A DNA stretch of 64,000 nucleotides from Tolypothrix sp. FACHB-123 (GTDB lineage: Bacteria > Cyanobacteriota > Cyanobacteriia > Cyanobacteriales > Nostocaceae): contig NZ_JACJRE010000010.1 in the NCBI RefSeq assembly GCF_014697075.1, positions 113,595-177,594 of the forward strand, read 5' to 3'. This document shows positions 1 through 9,973 of the stretch, piece after piece. Made by a program: the position numbers and the translations under genes. How positions within the stretch are numbered: position 1 is the first letter of the stretch; the number at the start of each line of letters is the position of its first letter. A model generated the notes under the pieces. It was not told the DNA's origin. It searched no databases and saw nothing but the letters and a program-made list of their open reading frames with translations.

Positions 1-3000
1 GTCGTTTTCTAGGGGCTTAACGAGCCAATTATACAGCTTTTGGGCGGGAATTTTGGCGTTAGCGGTACGGTTGGGCAATATTGAACGAAACTCAGCAATT
101 ACCCGGTTAAGCTCTGTTTGTTTAACTGCAACGGTGCGGCGAATTGGGGGTGCGTAGGGGGTGACTAATACCAATTCTAAGCGATCGCTTAAAACGAAGG
201 GATAGAGAATGACAGCATCTTGCTGGAGTTTTTTCAGGTTATCTTGCAAAGCGCTGGCGGAAGATTCTAAATTAAAGCTTTGTCCTTGGGTAGTTTGTTG
301 GAGTTGAACCACCCATTCCCGGACTTTGGGACTTTCGAGGAAGCTGTTAAACTGTTTGGTAACTTCCTGCTGATTTTTCCGCAATTCCAGGATACGCTGT
401 TTTTGCGCTGGGGTGCGGTTGGTAACGTTAATGCTTTCGAGTTGCGCGAGTTCTTTACCAAATGCGATCGCTTGATCGATTTGTGCTGTCATTCCTTGAC
501 GAATCTGCTGTTCTTGCGGAAGTTCCGCGACACCTTGAGCAGTATTCGAGCTTCCGCGCACGTTGCGCAGATAGTCTTCTAGTTCTTGGACTTTGAGTAA
601 ATCTAGTACCCGTTGCGCTTCTAAAACGCGGTTTTGTTGAAGGAGGATATCCGCTAAATGGCGATAATCTTTAGCGATGGTTTCGGTGTAAGATTGTTGG
701 TATTCTTTGGGGAGTTCTCTGATATTTTGGCGAATGGCTTCCCTGGCATTAACTGATTGTTTAAAGAAGATGATTGCTAATTCTGGTTTGTTTTGTTTTT
801 CGAGTAAGTAACCGATACTATTGAGAACGCTTCCCTCACCTTCTTTATTACCGATTTCTTGCGCAATGACTAAACTTTGCTGTAATAACTTTCCAGATGC
901 ATCATACTTTTCTTGCGCAAAGTAAACCTTACCAAGATTATGGAGAATTACCCCTTCTGCACGCCGAAAGCCGAATTGTTGATATGTGGTTAAGGCTGGC
1001 TGTAAAAAGTCTAAGGCTAATTGATATTTTTTCTGCTTGAAGTAAACCAAGCCGATACTGTTAAATGTTGTGGATTCGAGTAATTTTTGCGCTTTTTTCT
1101 CATCAACTTTTTTGACAACTTTTAAAGCTTGTCGATAATAATCTAAAGCTAAATCATACTTCTCTTGTTTGTAATGAATATTCCCGATCGCATTGAGGGC
1201 GTTGACTTCTCCTTTAAAATCACCAATACTCTCGCCGTTGTTAGCAATTAAAGTAGGTTTTCTCGCAATTTTTAAAGCATCATTATAGTATTTTACCGCG
1301 AGATCATACTGTCCTAACACTTCGTAAATTCTGCCAATATTAAACTCAACTCCCACCCAATGTCCTAAAATTTCGTTGCGAATCGGTAAAGCTTGATGAT
1401 AGTAATCTAAAGCTAATTTATATTCTCCCAAACTGCTGTAAGCTATTGCCATTTGGTTGAATGTCCGCAATTTTGTTTCCTGCTGACCGAGTTTTGTAGT
1501 AATATCTACAACTTGCTGATATTTCTCTATAGCTTGGCGATATTGTCCTTTGCGAGAAAGTTCTCCTCCTCGCTGATAGTAAATCTTCCCAATAGCGTTG
1601 AGACTAGCTTTTTCGTTGGATGTATCGCCTATCTCTTTGTAAATAGATAAAGCTTGCTGATAGTATGTTAATGCTTGCTGCTCATTTTTTTGACGATTAT
1701 AAACTTCTGCCAATTCATAGAACGAGTGAGCGATTCCGGCTTTATCTCCTAGCTGCTGATACTTTGCTAAAGCTGCTTCTAGGGTTTTAATCGCTCTAGA
1801 GTATTCCTGATTTCTAGATTGTCTGTCACCTTCTTGAAATAAGCGATCGCCTTTAAGTTTATCTTGCGTCTGCGAAAAAAATATAACTCCACCTTCTGGC
1901 TTAAAAGTCGTAACTTTACCAGATGCAAACTGAATTTTTACATCTTGATAATTTACCGCACCACTCAGGGGAGGTTTACTGAGGAGAGTTGCTTGATTAT
2001 TGGCGCTTTTAACAATTTCTTGTTGCATCGCTAAGGCTTGTTGCGATGCGGCTAAAGCGGCTGGAGTTTGTCCTAATTTTTCGTAAACTAATCCCATTTG
2101 CGTGAGAATTACCGCTTCCCAAGGACGATTTTTTTGCTGGCGGACAATTGCTAAAGCTTGCTGGTAAGCTTGCAAAGCCAATTGATATCTTTCTTGGAGG
2201 TATTGTCCTTGAGAAGTGTAACTATTTCCCGCCGCAAATAGCACAACAGCGTCACCTTCTAGCCTGTCGATTTGCACCAGTGGTTTTTTGGTTTCATCTC
2301 TCCCCACTTCTGTAATCAGGATGGCTTGTTTACCAGCGATTTCTTCTACAGTATTGTTAGTAATTTCCTGCTTAAATACAACTGCTTGCTGACGATATGA
2401 TTCTGCGGCTTGGGGTTGTCCTAGTTTATCGTAAATTGTGGCGATACTTTTGAGAATTGCTTCGCGGTTTGGCTGAAATTCCGCAATTTTATAGCGGCGA
2501 AAATATGCGGATTTACCATACTGACGCCAGAGAAATTCTGCTGAAGAAAGGGAACTTTGATATTGAGAATCGCGCGCGATCGCCAATGCTTTTTGGTAAG
2601 CTTCTAAAGCAGCAGGGTATTGTCCTAAATTTTCGTAAGCTTTCCCAATCTGTATGAGCAAATGCGGTACTTGGATAGCAAGATGATTAGGACTATTTGA
2701 CTGACTTGCGATCGCCAGCAATTCCTGGTAAATCTGTAAAGCAGCTTGATGTTGTCCCAATGCGGCGTAAGCTGCTCCCATGCTGCGTTTAATGCGCTGT
2801 TCCTGATGATTATCAGCACCTTCCAAAGCTTCTCTGCGCTCAGTTTTTTTGGTTTCCATCTCTGCGCGGAGAATTGCTAAAGCTTCCTTGTAGGAATCCA
2901 ACGCATTTTGATATTGTCCGAGTGCTTGGTAGATATCCCCCATATTAGTCAGGGTATCTTCTACTTCATTTTCCGCAAAACTTTCCCAAGACGCAGTTCC

Positions 3001-4770
3001 CGCGACTACCTGGATTCTTTGTCCCCGTTTCTCCATTGCAGAGATTTCTTCAGGAGTCTTAAAAGTTTCAACTGTAGTAATCGCCTGAGTAATTGGTTCT
3101 CCTGAACCTACCTTAATTAAACCATTACTAATTGCATCTGTGAGTTTAATTCCCTCTGTGGAATCAACATTGACTTTTGTACCGTATGCGACGCGGATAG
3201 TATAAGGTATTGGCGCTTTTGCTGCTTGTTCCCCCACCTCGCGCCTCATTGCTAGACTTTCCTGGTAATGCTGGAAAGCAACTCGCAACAATCCCTGGAT
3301 TTCGTACATTCTCCCCATCTGATTGAGAATTACCCATTCCCAAGGACGATTCTTTTGCTGGCGGACAATGGCTAAGGCTTGCTGATAAGATGCTAAAGCG
3401 GCTTGATATCTTCCTTGGAAGGCGTGAGCGTCACCATTTCTGTAATGAGTTAAGGCTTCTCCTTCCAAAAAAGTAATTAAAGTTGGTCTTTTGTTGGGTG
3501 TATGATAAGTAACCAGAATCCCTTGTTTGACAATATGCGTAGGCCAGAAAATATGGATACCCATATCTCGCCTAATCGCTAATGCTTGTTCTTGATATTC
3601 CTGTGCGGTTTGCGGTTCTCCCTTGTCGAAGTAGTAAATATAGCCAGTACTATTCAGTATCTTTTCTTCCAAAAAGCGATCGCCTATTTGTCGCACTACA
3701 GGTAAAGCTTGTTTAAAATAATCTATAGCAGCATCCGGCTGTTTGCGTCCTTCATTTTTATAAGTAAACCCCATCGCAGTCAGGATTTTCCCTTCTAAAG
3801 GACGATGCTTAATTTCTCGCGCTATAGTTAAAGCTTGTTCGTAGAAATCCAACGCAATCGGTCGAGAATCTCTTTGTGGATCTACTTTCCAGTTGTAATC
3901 TTTCCCTAAATTAAAGATAACAGTTGCTTCCCCAGAGCGACTACCTACTTCACGCATCTTTGCTAAAGCTTGCTTGTAAAAATCTAAAGCATCTTCCTTC
4001 TTACCCAAAGCAGCGTAACTCATCCCCATACCGTTGAGACTCCAGCCAACCCCCGCATCGTTACTAGCAGCACGCATAATAGCTAAAGCTTGCTCGTAAT
4101 ACTTGAGAACATCGTTATATGGCTTAATTTCTTCTGGTTTCTTAATTTTCTGGTAGTATAGCTGCAACTGAATATAACTTAAATAAGTATTTCCCAACCC
4201 AATCAGCGTATTTGCTTCCCCGACTTTATCCTTAACAGTACGCCGAATTAATAAAGCTTCCTGGTAATATTTGAGGGCAGTTTCATACTTGCCTTGAGTT
4301 TCGTAAACTGCGGCGATATGATGCAAAGATACGCCTTCCCCCGGAAGATTACTCAATTCTCGGAAAATTGCTAAAGCTTGTTCGTGCTGTTTCAGCGCTG
4401 TTTGCGTTTCCCCCAGATTCCGGTAAACTTCTCCTAGCTTATTGAGAGTTTCAGCTTCGGGAATGCGTATAATAGAGCGATCGCTAACTTGACGATAAAT
4501 TTCTAATGCAGTTTGCAAAGACTCCAACGCAGCAGCAAATTGACTAGTTTCTAGTTGTTTACTCCCCACCGTAAAAAACTGATCCGCTTTCGTTTTCGTC
4601 GGGTTAGGGGTTTGAGCTAACACTTGGGTATTTGCAACTACTTGCGCTGTAAAAACTGAATCTTCAGCCAAGCCAAAGCTTACCAATCCGCCATCAATCA
4701 AAAAACTAGCCAAGAAAGTAGTCAGCGCAGTCAATCCCATTTTTGGGGTTAGCATCGAAAAATTCCCCAT
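1..4770 (-). CDS. Giant secreted TPR protein with CHAT domain (C-terminus cut by window edge)
   Basis: The frame is open from ATG at 4770 to the left edge, giving 1590 residues without a stop. An N-terminal hydrophobic stretch (about residues 12-35) followed by an LAQTP-type region suggests export. Most of the protein is TPR units of the form 'ALxxYQQALAI', about residues 55-1400. Four segments that do not look like TPR interrupt the array near residues 400-425, 510-600, 805-840 and 920-965; they are richer in beta-type sequence. From about residue 1518 the sequence resembles the start of a CHAT (caspase-like) domain; the catalytic His and Cys would lie outside the window. The family usually couples TPR protein binding to a peptidase. 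Partner and substrate are unknown. In-frame ATGs at 4755 and 4740 are alternative starts; no clear ribosome site decides. Confidence 0.85.
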   Translation of the reverse strand, partial: MGNFSMLTPKMGLTALTTFLASFLIDGGLVSFGLAEDSVFTAQVVANTQVLAQTPNPTKTKADQFFTVGSKQLETSQFAAALESLQTALEIYRQVSDRSIIRIPEAETLNKLGEVYRNLGETQTALKQHEQALAIFRELSNLPGEGVSLHHIAAVYETQGKYETALKYYQEALLIRRTVKDKVGEANTLIGLGNTYLSYIQLQLYYQKIKKPEEIKPYNDVLKYYEQALAIMRAASNDAGVGWSLNGMGMSYAALGKKEDALDFYKQALAKMREVGSRSGEATVIFNLGKDYNWKVDPQRDSRPIALDFYEQALTIAREIKHRPLEGKILTAMGFTYKNEGRKQPDAAIDYFKQALPVVRQIGDRFLEEKILNSTGYIYYFDKGEPQTAQEYQEQALAIRRDMGIHIFWPTHIVKQGILVTYHTPNKRPTLITFLEGEALTHYRNGDAHAFQGRYQAALASYQQALAIVRQQKNRPWEWVILNQMGRMYEIQGLLRVAFQHYQESLAMRREVGEQAAKAPIPYTIRVAYGTKVNVDSTEGIKLTDAISNGLIKVGSGEPITQAITTVETFKTPEEISAMEKRGQRIQVVAGTASWESFAENEVEDTLTNMGDIYQALGQYQNALDSYKEALAILRAEMETKKTERREALEGADNHQEQRIKRSMGAAYAALGQHQAALQIYQELLAIASQSNSPNHLAIQVPHLLIQIGKAYENLGQYPAALEAYQKALAIARDSQYQSSLSSAEFLWRQYGKSAYFRRYKIAEFQPNREAILKSIATIYDKLGQPQAAESYRQQAVVFKQEITNNTVEEIAGKQAILITEVGRDETKKPLVQIDRLEGDAVVLFAAGNSYTSQGQYLQERYQLALQAYQQALAIVRQQKNRPWEAVILTQMGLVYEKLGQTPAALAASQQALAMQQEIVKSANNQATLLSKPPLSGAVNYQDVKIQFASGKVTTFKPEGGVIFFSQTQDKLKGDRLFQEGDRQSRNQEYSRAIKTLEAALAKYQQLGDKAGIAHSFYELAEVYNRQKNEQQALTYYQQALSIYKEIGDTSNEKASLNAIGKIYYQRGGELSRKGQYRQAIEKYQQVVDITTKLGQQETKLRTFNQMAIAYSSLGEYKLALDYYHQALPIRNEILGHWVGVEFNIGRIYEVLGQYDLAVKYYNDALKIARKPTLIANNGESIGDFKGEVNALNAIGNIHYKQEKYDLALDYYRQALKVVKKVDEKKAQKLLESTTFNSIGLVYFKQKKYQLALDFLQPALTTYQQFGFRRAEGVILHNLGKVYFAQEKYDASGKLLQQSLVIAQEIGNKEGEGSVLNSIGYLLEKQNKPELAIIFFKQSVNAREAIRQNIRELPKEYQQSYTETIAKDYRHLADILLQQNRVLEAQRVLDLLKVQELEDYLRNVRGSSNTAQGVAELPQEQQIRQGMTAQIDQAIAFGKELAQLESINVTNRTPAQKQRILELRKNQQEVTKQFNSFLESPKVREWVVQLQQTTQGQSFNLESSASALQDNLKKLQQDAVILYPFVLSDRLELVLVTPYAPPIRRTVAVKQTELNRVIAEFRSILPNRTANAKIPAQKLYNWLVKPLEND

Positions 4771-4981
4771 CTTTGTTAACCAGACTTATCAGTTTTAACA
4801 ATTAAATCTTCACTAATAACACTTAGAATTACGAAAAAATACATAATTATTGATACAATCTCAACAAGGCATGTTATATCTTGAAAGCAGCAGGGGATTG
4901 AGGGTTTTTGTAGTTTAGCGCGCGATCGCAATCATATAGATATTGTTGCGTACCTACTTAGTGTGTGATGATGGAATTACG

Positions 4982-5250
4982 GAAATGAGAAAGCAAACCG
5001 CAGTTTGAGAAAGCAATATCAGCTTTTGTTTGCTAAATATACCGAAATGAGAAAGCAAACCCCGGTTTGAGAAAGCAATATCAGCTTTTGCTTGCTAAAT
5101 ATACCGAAATGAGAAAGCAAACCGCAGTTTGAGAAAGCAATATCAGCTTTTGCTTGCTGAATATACTGAAATGAGAAAACAAATCGCGTTATGAGAAAAC
5201 AAATCGCGTTATGAGAAAGCAAATCGCGTTATGAGAAAGCAAATCGCATA
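4982..5250. repeat. Nested tandem repeat: 62-bp unit x3 then 20-bp unit x4
   Basis: Units beginning GAAATGAGAAAGCAAA start at 4982, 5044 and 5106 with an exact 62-bp period. From about 5168 the array switches to four 20-bp units, ATGAGAAA(A/G)CAAATCGCGTT, starting at 5171, 5191, 5211 and 5231. Each 62-bp unit already contains two related GAGAAAGCAA cores, so the short array probably expanded from part of the long unit. Confidence 0.9.
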
Positions 5251-5268
5251 ACCACAATACCAATAGAA

Positions 5269-5358
5269 GTTTTCAATATCTTCCCCGTCAAGGGGATGGA
5301 AACTTTAGTAGTGTCTACATTGAAATTTTCATCAATGTAGAGTTTTCAATATCTTCCC
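5269..5358. CRISPR. CRISPR-like remnant: one full repeat, one spacer, one degenerate terminal repeat
   Basis: 5269-5303 is a 35-nt sequence with a short CCCC/GGGG stem around GTCAA and the ending GGGGATGGAAAC, which resembles cyanobacterial CRISPR repeats. A 38-nt segment follows (5304-5341). The first 17 nt of the repeat then recur exactly at 5342-5358 before diverging, as degenerate terminal repeats do. The 'spacer' contains a 9-bp palindrome (CTACATTGA...TCAATGTAG). No cas gene is in the window. It could also be an unrelated dispersed repeat. Confidence 0.4.
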
Positions 5359-5382
5359 TAACTCCGTGTAACCATTAGCAAA

Positions 5383-5416
5383 AGGACTTCAGTCTTCAAA
5401 TAAGGACTGAAGTCCT
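5383..5416. repeat. Perfect 12-bp inverted repeat
   Basis: AGGACTTCAGTC at 5383-5394 pairs with GACTGAAGTCCT at 5405-5416 across a 10-nt loop. A close relative with a 16-bp stem lies at 38681-38727, so this is a dispersed palindrome family rather than a single terminator. Confidence 0.75.
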
Positions 5417-5599
5417 CACTACCAGCCTTTCATAATTTCCACGATTCTACTGAGAAAGAGTGATTGACACCAATGACAATTGTTGTGCCCTCAAGAATAA
5501 TTGAGATTGCATCAACAGTATTTAAATTGTTATAAAATCTGCGGAACATAGTAATGTAAAGCCCAGTCAAGATAGCCGAATTGAGCAGAGATTTAAACA

Positions 5600-5974
5600 G
5601 TGGTTTTTCAAAGAATTCAACGCTTTTATATTGTTAGCTTACTATTATTGCTACTTTTAACTGTAGCTAATGGAATTTTTGTCTATCTAGTTTCACCATT
5701 AAGAGATCCAACATTTCAACCTAATAGCGCTAATGCAGGTTCCTTACTTCCTTGGATGAAAGGGGTAACAGAAACCCATTGGTTATGGGGAGCGAATATT
5801 TTAGCTTTTGCGCTTTCTAGCAATATCACGCTGATTACTTGGCAAAAATGGGTTGTTAACAAAAATCATCAATGGTTGCGTTTGATGCTGTTGGTATTGG
5901 GATGGATATTACTATTTAGCTTTCTTTGGATGGCATTTCTTACTCACTTGTTCTCGCAATGGATAGTAGACTAA
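5600..5974 (+). CDS. Small hypothetical membrane protein
   Basis: 124 residues from a GTG start. Three hydrophobic segments are visible: about residues 11-31, 61-80 and 93-118. The region between the first two is polar and carries a 'PLRDP' turn. I recognise no catalytic or binding motif and no named family. It stands alone between repeat-rich gaps, with no operon partner. The hydrophobic pattern and the regular coding composition make it more likely real than not. Confidence 0.6.
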   Translation: MVFQRIQRFYIVSLLLLLLLTVANGIFVYLVSPLRDPTFQPNSANAGSLLPWMKGVTETHWLWGANILAFALSSNITLITWQKWVVNKNHQWLRLMLLVLGWILLFSFLWMAFLTHLFSQWIVD

Positions 5975-6523
5975 GCGAGATATCAAGGGTGTATAGGAAT
6001 CCGATTTGATTATTGAAAAAATCTCAGTATGTGTAAGTATGTGTAGGGTGGGTTATCACGAAGTGTAACGCACCGTATTCTCGGCTTTGATGCGTTGCGC
6101 TGCGCGACAACACAACGCCAGTTTGCACAACGCTGGAAACCAGTAACGCACTGGAATTGGGGATGATACCCAGAATACTGGCTCCTGCTTGGTGATTGAG
6201 CTTGTGGAAGTGCTAACCTCTGCCTTTATTAATAAATCTGCTCCTAGGCGATCGCTAAATATTAAGAAATGATTAAAGCAATACCTCAGTAAAATTGGGT
6301 AGTAACTGGGTAGAATATGGGTAGTTTCCCCCTATCTGAAACAGAGGGATTGAGTGATAATAAATTATATAAATGATCGCTGGCAAAGCTTTTTAAGCCG
6401 GCTATTTAATAAATATTTAGATACAGCAAAACCCTGAATTTTCATTCAGGGTTTTTTAAATTTATCGTACATGCAAGAGCTTAAGACCAATACCCAACAT
6501 TTTCGCGGCTTTGTTTTCAATAG
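5975..6523. other. Intergenic region with repeat fragments
   Basis: No gene supported. 6041-6130 contains a 'GTAGGGTGGGTTATCACGAAG'-like fragment and a palindrome-rich GCGTTGCGCTGCGCGACAAC stretch, both typical dispersed cyanobacterial repeats. A terminator hairpin closes the region at 6428-6457. Confidence 0.6.
6428..6457. terminator. Rho-independent terminator, probably bidirectional
   Basis: AAAACCCTGAAT, loop TTTC, then ATTCAGGGTTTTTT. The stem is perfect and there is a T run on the plus strand and an A run before it, so it can serve both the plus gene ending at 5974 and the minus gene ending at 6524. Confidence 0.8.
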
Positions 6524-7429
6524 CTATTCAATGCGTCTTTGGCGAAGCATACTAATTAAAAATCCTAGTAGCGCTAAACTCACAATTAGCCACAAAACCG
6601 ATATCCAGTTAAACCCCAGACCAAATCCTTTGGCAGTATTTTCCCAGCGGAAAATCCAGAAGTCATTATTACCAATAATAAATGAAGGCACTTCTAAACT
6701 TTTTAACAATGGTATCAGCAACAAACTAGAAATAAACAGCAACGCCACAGCCATCAAGGCGATATTTAACAGCGACTTTGCTAGCGAACGCGGTCTATTT
6801 TTATCATTACTAGTAAATGGAAGCTGGCGGCGAGAAACATCAGGAGGTGCATAAATTGCCATACCTTCTTCCCTATCTTCCACTGCAACTGACTGGGGAC
6901 AACGTAATAATTGCACCGCCATCCAAATATCACCAATTGCGCCGCCTGTATTCAATGCAATTACCCAAATTAACCAAGGTGCTTGGGGAAAAATTGCTAG
7001 TAGTAACAAACAGATAATATCAATAACTACTAATGGCGCTAGCGCAATGAAAATAAAAGTATTGCGGTGGAATAAATTGCCTGGTGCAGTTGCATAAGCT
7101 AGAGGTAATAAATATTTAACTTTTAATCCATAACGGGGCGAACCACCAAAAGCAGCAAATGCAACTCCATGCACTAATTCATGGACAATAATAGTTGCAA
7201 AAGTAATCATGAAGAAAATCACAAAGGGGATAATTCCTCCCCAAATTCCAGCTTGAGAATTTTCTACAGTGAAAATCAGTGTTTCGTCGTGAATAAGAGA
7301 GTAATACCAACTCGCAACTGCGGCTGCAAGTATTAACAGTAACGAACCTAAGGTAGTCCAAATCAGTGAGATTTCTGGAGTTAGGTGAAATACGTAAATC
7401 TTCTGGTGGCGATTTGTAACATTCATCAT
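6524..7429 (-). CDS. DUF3267-type membrane zincin (putative metalloprotease)
   Basis: 301 residues, strongly hydrophobic. An HELVH (HExxH) motif lies near residue 84 inside a membrane segment and is followed by 'GVAFAAFGGSPRYG', the pattern of DUF3267 putative zincin peptidases. Other hydrophobic segments lie near residues 20-42, 60-82, 120-165, 210-235 and 265-292. The family is membrane-embedded and presumed to be a metalloprotease; its substrate is unknown. Two ATGs are adjacent at the start (7429, 7426). The gene stands alone and is convergent with the small membrane protein upstream. Confidence 0.8.
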   Translation of the reverse strand: MMNVTNRHQKIYVFHLTPEISLIWTTLGSLLLILAAAVASWYYSLIHDETLIFTVENSQAGIWGGIIPFVIFFMITFATIIVHELVHGVAFAAFGGSPRYGLKVKYLLPLAYATAPGNLFHRNTFIFIALAPLVVIDIICLLLLAIFPQAPWLIWVIALNTGGAIGDIWMAVQLLRCPQSVAVEDREEGMAIYAPPDVSRRQLPFTSNDKNRPRSLAKSLLNIALMAVALLFISSLLLIPLLKSLEVPSFIIGNNDFWIFRWENTAKGFGLGFNWISVLWLIVSLALLGFLISMLRQRRIE

Positions 7430-7663
7430 TATTGTTATGTGTTACCCTTACCTTACAGGCTAATGATTTACAGCGTTTATTTCCTCACTCTGTAGGTTTA
7501 TATTGTCGCCCACGCGATCGCAAACCAAAGAAATTATTATCAGTCAACAGTTAACCATCAACAGTTCTCAAAATTGTAGATAAAATATATTGGTCAGTGA
7601 TATCGATATTGCCCAAGTAGACTGGACAAGCACTGTTTTTGGTGTAGTTTTTGGGGGTAATGC

Positions 7664-9973
7664 TTGAGTTTATTTCATCGGTCTTACAGGCAAACTGCAC
7701 CCAAGAGTAGGCAATGGCATGTGAAAAACCGTCTCTATTCTACTGGGATGTTTGTATTGGTTGTACTATCTCTCTCTAGTGGAATAGGCTATCGTTTTTA
7801 TAACCAACCACTACTAGATGTCGGAAAGATTGCTCCGCAAACGCTGATTGCGCCTAGTTCAGCTAATGTTGAAGATGTGACAACAACAGAGGAAAAACGC
7901 CGGGAAGCACGCAGCGGTGCTACTGCGGTTTGGGTTGTCAATCCACAGGTAAATGAGCAAATTCACCAAAATCTTCAGGAATTATTGCTCAAAGGCGCAG
8001 AAATCCGCGAACAGTTGGGTAATTTTCCCTTTGTCAAGACTTCTATATTGTCCACCTCAACGCAAACTTATTTGCGAGAAGCACCAGAACAGCAATGGCA
8101 GACATTATTGCGAATCTTGGAGCAAAATGCTACTTTGTCTGGCTTAAGTTTTGAGCAACAGCGAGCTATCATTAACCTGCGGAATTATCGAAATGCTACC
8201 TCTTCCCAAGCTTTATCTCAACTATTAAAAGCGATCGCTCAAGCTCGTCAGCGTTATAATCTGACTCTAGCTATCCTCAAAGCAAATCCGCAGACTCAAC
8301 CCCAAACTATTTACGATGCAACTTTTTTAAACCTATCTGATGCAGATTGGCAAACCACTCAAGTCCAATTGCGTCAAACTTTAGAGCGAATGCTAGCACA
8401 GGGTATTTATCCCGGTTTATCCTCGGATAACTTGAACTCTGCAATTAGTTTACAGGTGAGTGCTTCTATTCCCCAAACAGCACAACCTTTAGCCAGGCGA
8501 TTGCTATCAGCTGTCATCACCACCAATTTAATTAAAGACATCGAGCAAACTAAGCTGATTGCAGAACAAGCAGCGCAAGCAGTAGAACCGACAATAGTCA
8601 GCATTCAAAAAGGCGAAGTAATTATTAAGGCTGGGGAAACAATTACTCAAGCTGATTTTGTACTTTTAGATCACTTTAAGTTAAGTCAACGCGGTATTGA
8701 TTGGCTACGTCTGACACGTTTTACCGTTATTGTCGCCTTGACGGTGGTTATTTTTCGCCTAGTAGAAAGACGGTTTTACGCTAAGTTGCGACGTAAAGAT
8801 TATATCTTAATTTTGCTTTTGACCCTCAGCGCGCCGCTGCTGTTATTCTTGAGCAAATCATTTACAGGTTTACCTGCCATTGGTTTATTAATTGGTAGCT
8901 TCTACGGTACAGCAATTGGCGGTACTGTCATGGGGTTGCTGACAATCTTGCTGACAATTGGCACAGAATTGAGATGGTACGATTTAATCCCTGGTGCGGC
9001 TGGCGGTATTCTCGGCGGCTTAATGGCGGGACAATGGCGATTTCCCGGTAGAGAAGGACTGCGAACGCGAGAAGAATTAGCTACCCTGGGTATTTTAATT
9101 GGTTTAACCCAGGGACTTGTTTATTTATTAGTCAACACTGCGATCGCACCCCTTTGGTATAGTGTCTTAGGTACAGCAGCCCTCAATGGTTTAGCTGGCT
9201 TGCTTTGGAGCATCTTAGCACTAGGTTTAAGCCCCTACCTAGAAGCTTACTTTGACTTAGTCACCCCAATTCGGCTGGCGGAATTATCCAATCCCAACCG
9301 ACCTTTATTAAAACGCCTCGCCCATGAAACTCCGGGGACTTTCCAGCATACGCTATTTGTTGCCACTCTCGCAGAAGCCGCAGCTAGAGCATTAAATTGT
9401 CATGTGGAATTGGTGAGAGCGGGGATTCTTTATCATGACATTGGCAAAATGCATGACCCCTTGGGATTTATTGAAAATCAAATGGGAGAGCCAAATAAAC
9501 ATGATGCCATTAATGATCCTTGGAAAAGTGCAGAAATTATCAAAAAGCATGTCAGTGAAGGTCTGGTAATAGCTCGTCATTACAATTTACCTAGCGCCAT
9601 TCAAGCTTTTATTCCCGAACACCAAGGAACTATATTAATCGAGTATTTCTACCAGCAAGCCAAGCAGCAACAGCAACAAAATCCAGCAATAGAAGTATCC
9701 CAAGCAGATTTTCGCTATGACGGGCCGATTCCCCAATCCAAAGAAACAGGAATAGCCATGCTAGCTGATGCTTGTGAAGCGGCGTTACGTTCGCAAAAAG
9801 ATACTACCCCAGAAGCAGCCTTAGCAATGGTAAATAAAATCCTCAAAGCACGTTGGCAAGATAATCAGTTAATAGATTCAGGATTAACAAGACAAGAAAT
9901 GTCTCAAATTGCCCATATTTTTGTCCAGGTTTGGCAACAGTTCCATCACAAACGCATACCATATTCTAAGTGA
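7664..9973 (+). CDS. 7TM-HD family phosphohydrolase (PgpH-like cyclic-di-AMP phosphodiesterase candidate)
   Basis: 769 residues. Order: one N-terminal TM helix (about 24-44), an extracytoplasmic 7TMR-HDED-type region (about 50-340), seven TM helices (about 350-530) and a cytoplasmic HD domain (about 545-710). The HD motif is visible: His554 in 'HETPGTFQH' and HD at 591-592 in 'YHDIGKMHDP'. In PgpH of Listeria this architecture hydrolyses cyclic-di-AMP, and that role is inferred here. The start is TTG at 7664, preceded by GGGGGT at about 6-nt spacing; the ATG at 7660 is out of frame. A short polyglutamine run (about residues 665-672) lies in the HD domain. Confidence 0.88.
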   Translation: MSLFHRSYRQTAPKSRQWHVKNRLYSTGMFVLVVLSLSSGIGYRFYNQPLLDVGKIAPQTLIAPSSANVEDVTTTEEKRREARSGATAVWVVNPQVNEQIHQNLQELLLKGAEIREQLGNFPFVKTSILSTSTQTYLREAPEQQWQTLLRILEQNATLSGLSFEQQRAIINLRNYRNATSSQALSQLLKAIAQARQRYNLTLAILKANPQTQPQTIYDATFLNLSDADWQTTQVQLRQTLERMLAQGIYPGLSSDNLNSAISLQVSASIPQTAQPLARRLLSAVITTNLIKDIEQTKLIAEQAAQAVEPTIVSIQKGEVIIKAGETITQADFVLLDHFKLSQRGIDWLRLTRFTVIVALTVVIFRLVERRFYAKLRRKDYILILLLTLSAPLLLFLSKSFTGLPAIGLLIGSFYGTAIGGTVMGLLTILLTIGTELRWYDLIPGAAGGILGGLMAGQWRFPGREGLRTREELATLGILIGLTQGLVYLLVNTAIAPLWYSVLGTAALNGLAGLLWSILALGLSPYLEAYFDLVTPIRLAELSNPNRPLLKRLAHETPGTFQHTLFVATLAEAAARALNCHVELVRAGILYHDIGKMHDPLGFIENQMGEPNKHDAINDPWKSAEIIKKHVSEGLVIARHYNLPSAIQAFIPEHQGTILIEYFYQQAKQQQQQNPAIEVSQADFRYDGPIPQSKETGIAMLADACEAALRSQKDTTPEAALAMVNKILKARWQDNQLIDSGLTRQEMSQIAHIFVQVWQQFHHKRIPYSK

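Larger units (their letters stand above)
4771..5599. other. Repeat-rich intergenic region
   Basis: No convincing gene. It holds a nested tandem repeat (4982-5250), a CRISPR-like repeat pair (5269-5358) and a 12-bp perfect hairpin (5383-5416). The promoter of the large TPR gene (minus) should lie near 4771-4900. A minus-strand frame through the tandem repeat exists only because the repeat lacks stops in that phase. Confidence 0.7.

Noticed and set aside
5019-5222. 67-codon minus frame in the 62-bp repeat
   Set aside because: A product of repeat phase; no start signal or homology-like feature.
6471-6854. 127-codon plus frame
   Set aside because: Antisense to the end of the DUF3267 gene; no motif.
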